From the NCBI GenBank assembly GCA_018398815.1, contig CM031615.1:53911756-53975755 (forward strand): a DNA stretch of 64,000 nt, given 5' to 3'. Origin of the DNA: Conus ventricosus (taxonomy: Eukaryota > Mollusca > Gastropoda > Neogastropoda > Conidae). Positions 13,301 through 25,943 of this stretch are shown here, piece after piece (position 1 is the first letter of the stretch; each line of letters starts with the position of its first letter). A program made the translations under genes and the position numbers. The notes below the pieces were generated by a model. That model was not told the DNA's origin and did no database searches. It saw only the letters and a list, made by a program, of their open reading frames with translations.

Positions 13301-16300
13301 TCTTATGTTCATTTTGTGGTGTGTTTTTTTATTAGTTCTGTTCACACGTGTGGACACAACATTGATCAGATACATTCCATTTAGTTCTTTTGGTTGATTT
13401 GTATATGCTGGGAGGAGTACAACAGTATGATGAAAAAAGCTTATGCTTTGCCATGTCTTTTTTTTTTTTTTAGCTGAAATAGTGTGGTTGTAAATATTTT
13501 GATATGCACCAAATGCAAAGAGTTTGTATGCGTTTGATTCTGTGTGAAATCTGTGCTTGGATAATATGCTAATTTGTACTTTTGTTGTTTCCACCTGACA
13601 TAAGCTGTGAAAACATTTTGTGAATTTAACATTGTGGTCCAGCAATTATCTAACTGTGAGTTTAACTTTTGGAATCTATTTCATGGAGTTGGTAGTTTTA
13701 CGCCCCAGTGGATTTTATGTTTGATCTTAATGAGACTTGCCATGGAGTGCTGGACTATGAGGGCGAAATCTTTTAAATCAGGTGGCTGATGTGCTGCGTT
13801 TGAGGGTGATGTGGGTGGATCAGGACTGAAGTGTACATGGTTTGCCATGTAATGCAGTCTGACCTGGAAGTGTCTCTTTCCGAGGTATGAACGACACGGG
13901 GAAACACTCAGCCCGGGGGACGAAGGAAGAAGGTGCTACTCTCAGGATGTGCACAGTTGTGTCCCCTGAATTAAACGGCACTTTTTTGTCTTGCATTCAG
14001 AGCAACACCCGAAATGATTGGTTTTGATTTAAAGGCAGTTTTGGTACAAGGCGGTTGTGTGTGTGTGTGTGTGGAAGGGGGGGATGAGGGCAGTAGTGTC
14101 TGCAAATTATCATATCACTAGGAATGATGAACTGAAAGGAATTTTCTTTTAATCTTGTGTTGGTGGTATTGATGAGAAAAAAGGGACTGAAAAAAAGGAC
14201 TGAAGCTTTACTGACTGATGATAAAATGGAAAAAAAAAACAAACAAAACCAGTCTTTTTTCATTATCATGTTGAATCTTAAAAACCGTAGGTAAAATTCA
14301 GCTAAATTGTTTTCAGTTTTCCTTTTTGGTTGAAAGCCTTACAAAAAAAAAGAAAAAATCTAAAATTTTGGATATTCATTGGTAATTTATTTCATTCTTT
14401 AATTTTCTTTCATCATAAAATATGCAGTGTGAACTGTATTTAAAGTTAAACAAGGGTACAGTTCTGTTTTGTTCCCATGATTTGATTACTAGTTCTCAAG
14501 AGTTTATTGTTTGGTTTTCTTCTTCTTTTCTTTTTATGTGGAGGTGTATATGTTGTGATGTTATCTTACTGAAGGTTTCAGTTTTATTTTTCTCATTTAG
14601 TGAGTAGCTCCTTCTTCCTTCTTTTTGATTTCTTCAGACAAAGTAAAATAATTATGTTACAAAAATTCAAATATAAAAGAATTTGAAACACCGACAGGTT
14701 TAACTATAAATTGGTGATTTGACATTTAAATGAAAAAGAAAAGAAAAAGGAAACGAACTATGAATGAGAGAAACGGTTGTGAACCTTCTTCCATTCGTGA
14801 CTTGACTGATAACCCCAGTGATTTGTGTATGTGGCAGTGTCAGTGTTGTACATCTGTTTGGTCCTTGATCGTTCATTACTTCTTCTCCAGTCTGCCTCGT
14901 GATGTCTTGTGCAAAACGTTAGCTGCATGCGTTGTTGTTGAAATGTACACTAAAACAACAGTCAGCATTATTGCATCTATGAAAAACGTACCCAACCTTT
15001 CTTTCTTTCTTTCTTTCTTCTACTTTCTTTTTTTTTTTCTTTTTTTTTTTTTAAATTCCTGTTTTCCTCCGAATTCCAGTGTAGGAAGTTGTGCATGTTT
15101 CGTTCCCTGACCTATTGATTGCTGTGGAGTTGTTGCCCTATGGTGTTCCTGTACGACAGAGCAAAGTTCGAAGACAACAGGGAACAGGGCAATGGAAAAG
15201 TTTTGTAGACAAAATTGGGGAGACATTTTTTTTTTTTAATTAGTTTTCAGTATTTTGCCTGTAATGTGTCCCCTGATTAAGGGAAAAGCTTGGGCCATGC
15301 CCCAGGCGTTAGATGACCTCTCACCTGTCATGCCAGTTCAGCATGAAAATCCTTTGGTCACTAGATGACCTTTCCCCTGTCATGCCAGTTCAGTATGAAA
15401 ATCCACTGGTCACTGTCAGGAGACTTGGCGGTGGGGTTTCATGGGTTGTGTACTATTGGAGTAGATGATCAGCTGTCTGTCTGGACTGTTGTGGAACGCT
15501 CGCACCCTCAGTTTATTGAGGAATTCTGTGACAAAATTGCTACATATAAGATATGTAGTTGGGCGTCTGACAATACCAAAATGGCTATGTGTGAGGTGTG
15601 TACACAGGCAGTCCTGGGGTTGAAGTTGTTGTAACAGCTAGGATATTCACACTTTGTGAACGATGTTATTAATCATAATTATCATTTGCATTGTCACTAT
15701 TGTTTCTATTCTTTTTTTTTTTTTTTTCTTGCCTCTTTACTTTCAGAAGTTACATGTCATGATTTAATTTTGTTGCCTGGCATGATGTCCATTTGTGCAT
15801 TTGTTTTTGGTGTGCTGTGTGACACTTTTGTAACAGTCTTTCTTATTTTCTTCAGTGAACTTAATGAGAAAAAGTGAGCTCTTTGATTTTGTTCCCTTCA
15901 TATGGATTGCAGAGGCTTACTCACCTCAGCTGTGTGTGTGCTGTTGCCTACCCTAACATACTACACCAATCTCCATCCACCCACCTGCTCCTCCCTCCCC
16001 CATCCAAAAAAATAGAATTATATTTATTAGCCTCGCCTCCATGATCCCACCTCCACTTAATTTTTTTTCTTTTCTAAATTGAGAATAGAAGTAGCTGCAC
16101 TTCTTGTGCAAGTAAACTATTTCTACTGGGTATGACAATCGTGGATCATAAACTTTTAGAAACACAAATTTCTCAATGCATTGATACATTGATTGAAGTG
16201 AGTGTTTGAAATCTTTTGACATTTCCCTAAATGCATGACAGCTGCATCTGAGTTTTGTGGTCAACATTGTTTTGTTATTTGTTGTTTTATTCAGTTGCCT

Positions 16301-16717
16301 GATGTGGTGTAATCTCAGGAAATGTTCTTTTCAGAGTCAAAGTTTTATCTATGTGAAATTATTTTTAGCTGTCAGTCTACTTGCCTTGCAACTTTTAGTT
16401 TCTTTTTTTTCTGATTGAGTGTGCTGTGTGTACCTTGCTGTGCCCTGATGTGGAATTAATGTATTAACTTCCATATTGTCAGCTAGTAAACATATTGTCC
16501 TGCCTTCCCTCACCCACCTCAGTATTACCTCCCTGGGGGTAGGGGGGGGGTGGTGGGGGGAGTTGTCCTGACCCCACAGTTTGTTATTTGTGACATTCTG
16601 TTGTTAGAACCTTTTGTATTGTTGTCCCATCCTCCCTGTTTCATTTTCTAGCTTTTGAGCTTGCTGTGTGTGCAGGGAGAGGGTGGGAAGCAGGGTTGAG
16701 TTCAGTTGGGCTCTTTT

Positions 16718-16780
<63 letters not shown>

Positions 16781-19700
16781 GTGTGTAGATGGGCAGCAGG
16801 GTTGAGTCTTATTTGGTTGGCTTTGTATGTGTGTGTGTGTGTGTGTATGTGTGTGTGTGTGTGTGCGTGTGTGTGTGTGCATGTGTATGTGTGTGTGTGT
16901 GCATGTTCTTTCACAGCTGATGCAATGGGTGTCTTCTCTCACAGCTGTTGCTAGCAGAGCAGTTCTTATTATGCACTGTTTATTTCTTTCAGTGATGTTG
17001 AAACAAAGAAGGTCTTCCCTCATGGGTTGTGAATCTGTTTGGGTTTTTCTGTAATTGAATATGAATTATAGGGGCAAGGAAATGTTGAAGCAGAGGATAG
17101 CAATGAGCTGAAGTAACTTAACTTCGAAAACAAAGATCTTCATCAGAAGTTTTTATTGTTGGTGTTTTCTTTTTTGGTATTTAAAAAAAAATTGAAATAG
17201 TTAATGGTCAAAGGTTACTGTTGCAGAATTTCTGGTAGGGTTTCTTCTCATTGTGTTGTGAACAGCAGCGAACTGACTGATAAAGCCGACAGAAAGATGC
17301 CGCCAAATCGCAGGCATATACAGAACTAGTACCCCAGCAGTCTGTTGAAGAAAAGAAAAAGAAGTGAAAGAACGCATGAATCAGTGGCTGGAAACGAGAG
17401 TTGAAACATCAGAGAGCAGGATCTGAAGGAGGAGTGTTAGTTCCAATAGAACTTCCACACAACAAGGTGCTCAGTTTACCATGTTACTGAGGGATTCAGA
17501 CCTGTCCCGTGAAGACAGCTTTGTCCGTGAAGAACAGCTTTGCGCCTGCAGGATCCAGGTGAAGGGAGAACTCACCTTGTGGTGGAGGGGCAGTGGGAGC
17601 CTGGGGAGAGGGTACATGCTAACCATGTGGAGAATAGCTCTTCCTCAGTACTGTTGGGGGCTGATGGGTTAAGGGGTAGGCACTGAAGGACACCGGGTTC
17701 TGTGATGACAGTTCGCACGCAGCTCTCAGGTGGTGGGTCCAGGGATGAGGGTCTGTGTGTGAGGAAGGGGAGGGCTTTGGTGGACCCTGGAAGATGCGAA
17801 GGAAGGAAAGGTTGGACATTGTCTGGTGGATGGCACGGGGAGTGGGGTTGTTCATGAGGAAAATGGATCACAGGTGGGTGTTGGGGTCACTGGGAATTGT
17901 AGTGTCAAAAAGGGAGATGGGAGTGGATGCTTGCCATATGTTGTAAGTCTCCTGATTCTGCGGTTGATTTACTTATGTTTGGCCAGCCAAAAATTCATAG
18001 AAATGAGTGTTTCTTGTCTGGTTTGTAAAATTGTGTGCTACACTGTCATTCTGAATGCTCTGATTCTGATGTTAAAAGAAGAGAGGTGGGGGGAAGGGAG
18101 GGGGTGCATTTTTCTTAGGTTTGGAGCTATACTCCAAATTTATTTGTATAGATATACCAGTGTGTGTAGAAAAGTTTGTGTGTGAGTATGTGTAAGTAAT
18201 GTATATATATGTTGAAGTATGTGTGTGGAGTGAGTCTGTGTTTGTGTGTGTGCACACAAGGGTGCATTTGTGCATGCATGTGTACTCATGTTTTCCCAGA
18301 ATTATATTTTTGAGACATGTTTCTTTCAAAACGAAAGGAAAATTTAAAATCAGTAATTGTAAACTTGCATTTTTTTTTACTTCAGTGAACTTCGGCTTCT
18401 TTAACAATCTCTTCTGTGTCTAGTCTCCTATGGGGTGGCTCGTTTTTTCCGAAATATTGAGCATGTGTCTGCTGTTTGGCAGGTGGGCGGTTTACAGAGG
18501 TGGGGTGTGTAGAGGAACTGAGCTAATGGGTCATGGGCGATGGCTTGCAGGCCGGGGATGGATGACGTGCTGGTGCTGAAGCAGGAGCTGGTGCAGGTGC
18601 AGACGCTGATGGACCAGATGACGCAGGAGAGGGAACGCGAGAAAGACAAGCTGGAGCAGGAGAACCAGCAACTGAAGCAGCAGCTGGAGGAGTAAGTGGG
18701 AGGGGGGGGGGGGGGGGGAGGGACAGGAAGCTGGAGGGGAGAGGATCGTTGATCTCGCCTCGCTTTAGCACGGAAGTGTTCGACTGGCTGATCCGCCCTC
18801 TTGGGTAATGACGAATGCTGGCTTCTCATTGCCCACTGTTCAGCAAGGGTGGCCCCCTGCCTGCACACAGCCTTTGCCTGTGTGTGAACAGCCCTGCCTG
18901 TGCTTAAAGGTGGGCAGTTTGATGCTATCCGTGGCGAAGTGTGACAAACAGCCAACCTATGAGAAGGAGGCAGACAGAGAACCAATCAAAACAACGGGAC
19001 GTGATGAAGTCCTTCATTGTGCACAACAAAACTCTTAGTAGGACAAGGCAAAGATAATTATCCTCTCTCTTCTCCACGGGGTTGATAGATTTAATGCGCA
19101 AAAAGAAGTGGTGTTATGAAGGATCTTTGGAGTGTCAGTTAAGTCTGATGGCGGCTGTGAGTCTTCTATAAAAGAAAGTGTTCACATTCACATTCCTGAA
19201 ACCATATGACAAACCACAACATGCATTTGTCTGAGGAACAGAACACAAGGCAGGTAGGCTCTCTCTCACACACACAAAGACACACACAGAGCATACATGG
19301 AGAACAGGCATGTATTCTCACAGACACATGTATACAACGTCATGCACAACATGACTGTACTCTCATGCATGCATGCACAACAGGCATGTACTCATACATA
19401 CACACACGCATACATGTACACATGCCTGGTCACCTGTACAGCATGTATGCACAACAGGCACGTACTCGTACACAAGCATGCACGCATACATGCCTATACA
19501 CACTCGCAGTCACACATAGTCACGCATATTCAGACACAAATCTACAAGATACTCCACACAGTCAAAAATACACCATTAAACATGTTTTCACAAGTGGTCA
19601 AAGGCATTCCATCATGTTACATGGTAAGATTAAAAAAAGGATTAGCAGCAGAAAATGTCAACATTGTGATGCATTTCATTATGCTGAATACATGAGAGAG

Positions 19701-22700
19701 TGTTTCAGCTCTGACTGATGACACTGAAGAGTACAGAGGAGTTCCTGAAACAGATCAGGTTTTCTCCTGGAACATGTGTGATGCTTGAGGAGAAATGCCA
19801 CCAGTAGCCACTGTTTGGTGCACAGGTGTGCATTGTTCATGTGGATTTCCTCGTCTCTCTTGACCAGATCTCGAGGCACGTTGAAGGAACTGGAGTGCAG
19901 GCTAGCAGAGTCCCCCAAAGTTGAAGAGGTGCAAAAGTAAGTTGTCTGAATGGGAACAGTGATGTGAGAGGGTTTTGTGTTCAGATGGTTAGAGCTTTTG
20001 TCCGTGGACCTGAATCAAGAACCCATTGATGGGTTCATGATTCAGGGCAGTGAAAGTTAAGGCGGCAGAAGGAGAGGGAAGGACATTGTCTTCCATCATG
20101 GTGTGCTTCAGGCATGGTAAACCTCTAGCAGTTCACTGCCCTATGGCCATTAGCAGACATGGTAAACCTCTGGCAGTTCACTGCCCTATAGCCTTTAGCA
20201 GACATGGTGAAGCTCTAACAGTTCACTGCCCCTATAGCCATTAGCAGACATGGTAAACCTCTGACAGTTCACTGCCCCTATAGCCATTACCAGACATGGT
20301 AAACCTCTGGCAGTTCACTGCCCCTATAGCCATTAGCAGACATGGTAAACCTCTGGCAGTTCATTGCCCCTATAGCCATTAGCAGACATGGTAAACCTCT
20401 GACAGTTCATTGCCCCTATAGCCATTAGTAGACATGGTAAACCTCTGGCAGTTCATTGCCCTATAGCCATTAGCAGACATGGTAAACCTCTGGCAGTTCA
20501 TTGCCCTATAACCATTAGTAGACATGGTAAACCTCTGGCAGTTCATTGCCCTATAGCCATTAGCAGACATGGTGAAGCTCTAACAGTTCACTGCCCCTAT
20601 AGCCATTAGCAGACATGGTAAACCTCTGGCAGTTCACTGCCCTATAGCCATTAGCAGACATGGTGGAGCTCTAACAGTTCACTGCCCCTATAGCCTTTAG
20701 CAGACATGGTGAAGCTCTAACAGTTCACTGCCCCTATAGCCTTTAGCAGACATGGTGAAGCTCTAACAGTTCACTGCCCCTATAGCCTTTAGCAGACATG
20801 GTAAACCTCTGACAGTTTATTGCCTCTATAGCCATTAGTAGACATGGTAAACCTCTGGCAGTTCACTGCCCCTATAGCCATTAGCAGACATGGTGAAGCT
20901 CTAACAGTTCACTGCCCCTATAGCCATTAGCAGACATGGTGAAGCTCTAACAGTTCACTGCCCCTATAGCCATTAGCAGACATGGTGAAGCTCTAACAGT
21001 TCACTGCCCCTATAGCCATTAGCAGACATGGTGAAGCTCTAACAGTTCACTGCCACTATAGCCTTTAGCAGACATGGTGAAGCTCTAACAGTTCACTGCC
21101 ACTATAGCCTTTAGCAGACATGGTGAAGCTCAAACAGTTCACTGCCCCTATAACCATTAGCAGACATGGTGAAGCTCTAACAGTTCACTGCCCTGTAGCC
21201 AATAGCAGACATGGTAAACCTCTAAGAGGTCACTGCCCCTATAGCCATTAGCAGACATTTTGAACCTCTAACAGTTCACTGCCCCTGTAGCCAATAGCAG
21301 ACATGGTAAACCTCTAAGAGGTCACTGCCCCTATAGCCATTAGCAGACATTTTGAACCTCTAACAGTTCACTGTCCCTGTAGCCATTAGCAGATATGGTG
21401 AACTTCTAACAGTTTGCTGCCCCTATGGCCTTAAGGCTGTCAGTCTTTACAATTTTTACATATGTGTTGGTGTGTCTTGTTGATTTTGGTGGATCAGTCA
21501 GTTGGGGTTGGGTCAGCTAGTGGAGGGAAAGAAAGGGATGAACTGTAGAGAGAATGTGTCCAACTCAGTGATAAATCCTTATCAGTTCAATACTGTTTTA
21601 TAGCAACTTAACTCTTAAGTCGTTTTTTTTTTGTAAGTATCACCTTGGTCACAATGTTGAGGATGATTTCATTTCATGATAATTTGTGTTTGTCTTTCAT
21701 GGCAATGTAAGTTTATTGCTTGTGTTTGTGTGTGATAATTTTGTCGCTTTGTTATGCTTGTTTTGAATTTAGGTGACAATCACAAATGAAATTTCTCTTC
21801 CATTTCAGTAATATGTGATAAAGTTCTGTCTTAAATGTCAAGTGCTATGGATTAATTACTGCTTAAATTCAGATTTGTTTCTGTTTGTCTGTCACCTTCT
21901 AATCCTGCCTGTTTGTGTCTGCGAATCCTGCCTGTGTGTGTCTGCTAATCCTGCCTGTGTGTGTCTGCTAATCCTGCCTGTGTGTGTCTGCTAATCCTGC
22001 CTGTCTGTGTCTGCTAATCCTGCCTGTCTGTGTCTGCTAATCCTGCCTGTGTGTGTCTGCTAATCCTGCCTGTGTGTGTCTGCTAATCCTGCCTGTGTGT
22101 GTCTGCTAATCCTGCCTGTGTGTGTCTGCTAATCCTGCCTGTGTGTGTCTGCAGACTGCAGAGCAGTCTGTCCAGCAGAGAGTCGGGGCTGCAGGAACTG
22201 GAGCAGAGCGTCCAGCAGAAGGAGGAGGAACTCAAAGACCTGCTGGAAGAGCGGGACAAGGTCAGTGCAGTCGGCCTCTTTGACCCCAACAGGGTGCAGT
22301 ACAGACTTCAGTTAGAATAATTATGAAAGGAATTCCCATGCATCAGTCGTTTAGCATCAAACTGTAATATGAGATGAGGTCATTGGAGGTACCCTTTTAA
22401 TGAACTTAATCCCTTGGCAGATGGGGATTTGTTGCTGTTTGGTATTTCTGTATGTCAGAGCAAAAGCTCAGTTTTCATTCAATCTCTGTTGTTAGAATAG
22501 TTTACATTAAACAAAGAACAACCCGGTCATCAACAGAATTGAAACAGGTAGGGTTTTTGGGTTTTTTTTACCACTATTGTATGTTCAACAAGTGCCCATA
22601 ATGAAGGAAAAGCTTGTGTTATGCCTCCCACATGTGTGTGACTACATAACCCCGCCCCTCAGATGCCAGTTCAACATAAATGTTATCCGATCACTTTACG

Positions 22701-25700
22701 CAACTGCCAGTGGGCTTGGTCCAGCTCAGAAACACTTTGGAATGGCCCATCTTGTGTGCACCTGCTACAGGAGGTATGTGATGTGACAAGCACTGGCGTG
22801 CAGCAGTGCTTGACCACGGCAGACATGAGGATTGTTGGATACTCTATCACCAACAGCATTGTTGTGATGACATTGCTCCATTCAGGTTACGTACTTGGGT
22901 GCCTAAAAATACAAAACACAATTCCATTCAATTAACAGACAAGGCAGTCGGAGGATTAAAAGTCTGTTGAAACTGATTTTGATTTAGGAAAGTTTGTAAA
23001 TTTGATGTTGAAGGTTAACTGACCTCACCAAATGTATGCACAAAATTTAAATTTGCAAGAAAACTTTCGAATATGAAGCTCAGATCGCTAGGCCAACAGA
23101 CCAAATGGCTGTGTGTGTCAACAGCTGAAGAAACAGCTGGAGGACCTGCAGTCATCGGCAGGCGACAGCCAGTCCACCGTGTCTCGTCTTCAGCAAGAGA
23201 TGAACACCATGGATGAGGAAAAGAGAAACCTTCACACCACTCTGAGGGCTGAGCAGGACAAGCAGCAACAGCTGGCACAGGACTTGACCAAGGTGATGCT
23301 GTGGGGGAAGCAGGGATGGGGGGGGGGGGATTGAGGGAGGGGTGGGGGTCAGAGTCTGAGAAGGTGGGAGGTGAGAAAGAGAATGTGACTTGAGCACATA
23401 TAAGAAACGTGGGGTAGTCCATTATTGTGTGTGTGAGGGGGAGGGGAAGGTCTGGGGGTTGGATGGGTGTTATGTCTGTGTGTTTGTGCTTGCATACTTG
23501 TAAGCATTTGTAGTGGGGGGGGGGGGGGGGGGGGGGGGGGAGGCGGTGTTAGTTATAGATGGACTGGCTAATATGGCAGTAATTGACAGATTCGATGTGA
23601 CTGCATAGTTTCTGATAAGGTCTCTGAGATGTTCTTGGTGTGATTAAGTGTGTGTTTCTCTGATTTTTCTCTGTATTCTTGTCTGACTGTCTGTTTCTCT
23701 CGGTTTATCTCCCCCTCTCTGCCTGTCTTATTCCTATGTTACCCTGTGCTATCAGTGTACCACGACAGTGATTTAGGATGTGTTTTTCTCTCTGGTTTTT
23801 ACTTCAGCAAATTCTTTTCTTCCCATCTTTTTAGGCTCAAGAAAAACTAGAGCAAACCCAGAAGGCTTTTCAGGAGAAAAACTCGCAAGTTCTGAGCCTA
23901 CAGTCTTCATTGGACGAGAAGGAGATTGAACTTGCCCAATCAGAGGAGAGGATCCAGCAGCAGACAAGCTCAGTTGCCCAACTCCAGGAGGAACTGAGCA
24001 ATGTAAGAGGCGCATTTGTTTGTCATCTCTGATGTTTGTTTTACTGGAGTGAAAAATAAGGCCTGTTACCTGTAGTTCAGAACATGTTGGTTCTGTGCTT
24101 ATTCCTTCCTTCTTTGAAAAGATACCCATTGTTGATACTGTATGGGAAAGTGCCTGTTTAAAAGAATTTACATGGAAACTGTCAGGACATGGGAAACTGA
24201 GAACAGAGTTTACTCCTGGTAGTTTATGAACAGGATGTCCCCTTTAACCTTTACCAGCCGAGTCGTGACAAAAGTGGACGACAGGATTTCTCTCCCTTGA
24301 GGCTCGTCCAATGTCCGGATGACGGACAGACAGCATTACATTCTGCCGTGTCGTCCACAATCAGACGACGGGAACATAAAAAATTCATACACTTTCCATG
24401 AAATGGTCCAAGGGAAATAACCTCTGTAACTAGTCTTGGGGATGTTGGAACGAGTTGTCGACCATACTTTCAGTGGCCTATTGTGAACTTGGCTGACCCA
24501 CAAGCTTTGAAACAAAGAACTGGCGGCACAACGCGGCGCGCGCCACGTATTTCCTGTGCCAGAAAATATGTCGGTCAGGCAAAGGGGTGGTTGCAATTTC
24601 TAGCTCAATGAAGCGCTTGAAATCGTATTACAAAGTGGATCTGGTGATGAGGGGAGTTGAGTGTTTGTTCTTTCCTGTGACACCTAACACAAGACCGTCA
24701 GTTGCTGTAGAGCTACCGTAAAAATAAATTAAAAAGTGGCCAAATCTGTGCGTCGGCAGGGAATGAGAGCTGTGCGCCAGCGTTCGGCAGCAGGGAAACG
24801 TGCCGTCGTGCCGCTGTAGGCTGGAAAGAATTAACACTAAATAACAGCCTCTAGCTAGGATGTTGTCAGATGTGAAGGTGGATGGCAGAAGTATGGAACA
24901 ATAAGCAGTGGGGGGAAACGAGCGCATGCATACTTTTAAGTGGTTCTAGGATGGGGGGTGGGGAGGGTAAAAGAGCGAAAGACATTAACTCATTGGCGCC
25001 TTGTCGATCACCTGGTGGGTGACGGGTTGAGTGCTTCGCACTAACGCGTCACCCGCCAGGTGATCGACGATTTACTCGAATTTTCACATGCAGCTGTGGG
25101 GTCTAAGGGAAACAATCGTGGTATCTACAGAAAGCTGAGGATCTCCTCTATTAGGTGGTACTCTCCCTTGGTGTATATCTCGCGTTTGATTCTACTTTTT
25201 CGCTCATATTATGGGATAGCTGGAGATAACTCTGGCTGCCCGTGTTCATCATGTTGTCGGCACCGAAGTGTCAGCGAGTGGTAGTGAACAGAAACATCTT
25301 ATTTCAAGAAGTAATTGAAAGAATAGTGGAAGAACGATCAAATGAAGAACTGGAACTGTTTTCCGAACTTGTCGAACTTTTCCGAACTGTTTTCCGAACT
25401 TGCTGAATCAGACAGAGAGGATATGAGTGACGATGGTGAGTTGCACATACCAAATGATGATAAAATGTTTGCATTTTTTCTTCAGATATGTGACAGTAGC
25501 TCTCTGTTTGAGGTTTAGACCATGCACACAGCTGTGTGTGTGTGAAAGATACATTGTTTTTATGTGTTTGCTACACATAATGACATTGTGTTGACTACAG
25601 TTATGATCATATTGATTTTTCATCCATACTTACGTGGAGAAAAAGTTTTTGCTGATAGCTGTTTGCCTACACTTTTCAAACCAGTGGTGAGTGAAGTGTG

Positions 25701-25912
25701 TACTGAGCACAGGATTGTAGTATTTTTTTTCCTAAAAGAACATGATTTGAAGTTTTCAAAAACATAATATTTATTGTTGTATTCGGTTTGGTTCTGTCTG
25801 TATATTTTTTGTAAAGATACCAAAAACAGTGCGTCTCAGCGTGTCACAGTTGTGGCAGAAAGTTGCGTCTGCATTGAGTTAAACAAGAGAGCCTGTGGAA
25901 GAGAACATGACG

Positions 25913-25943
<31 letters not shown>

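Noticed and set aside
20105..21430. CRISPR-like regular repeats
   Set aside because: Units are contiguous with no unique spacers, in a eukaryotic intron.
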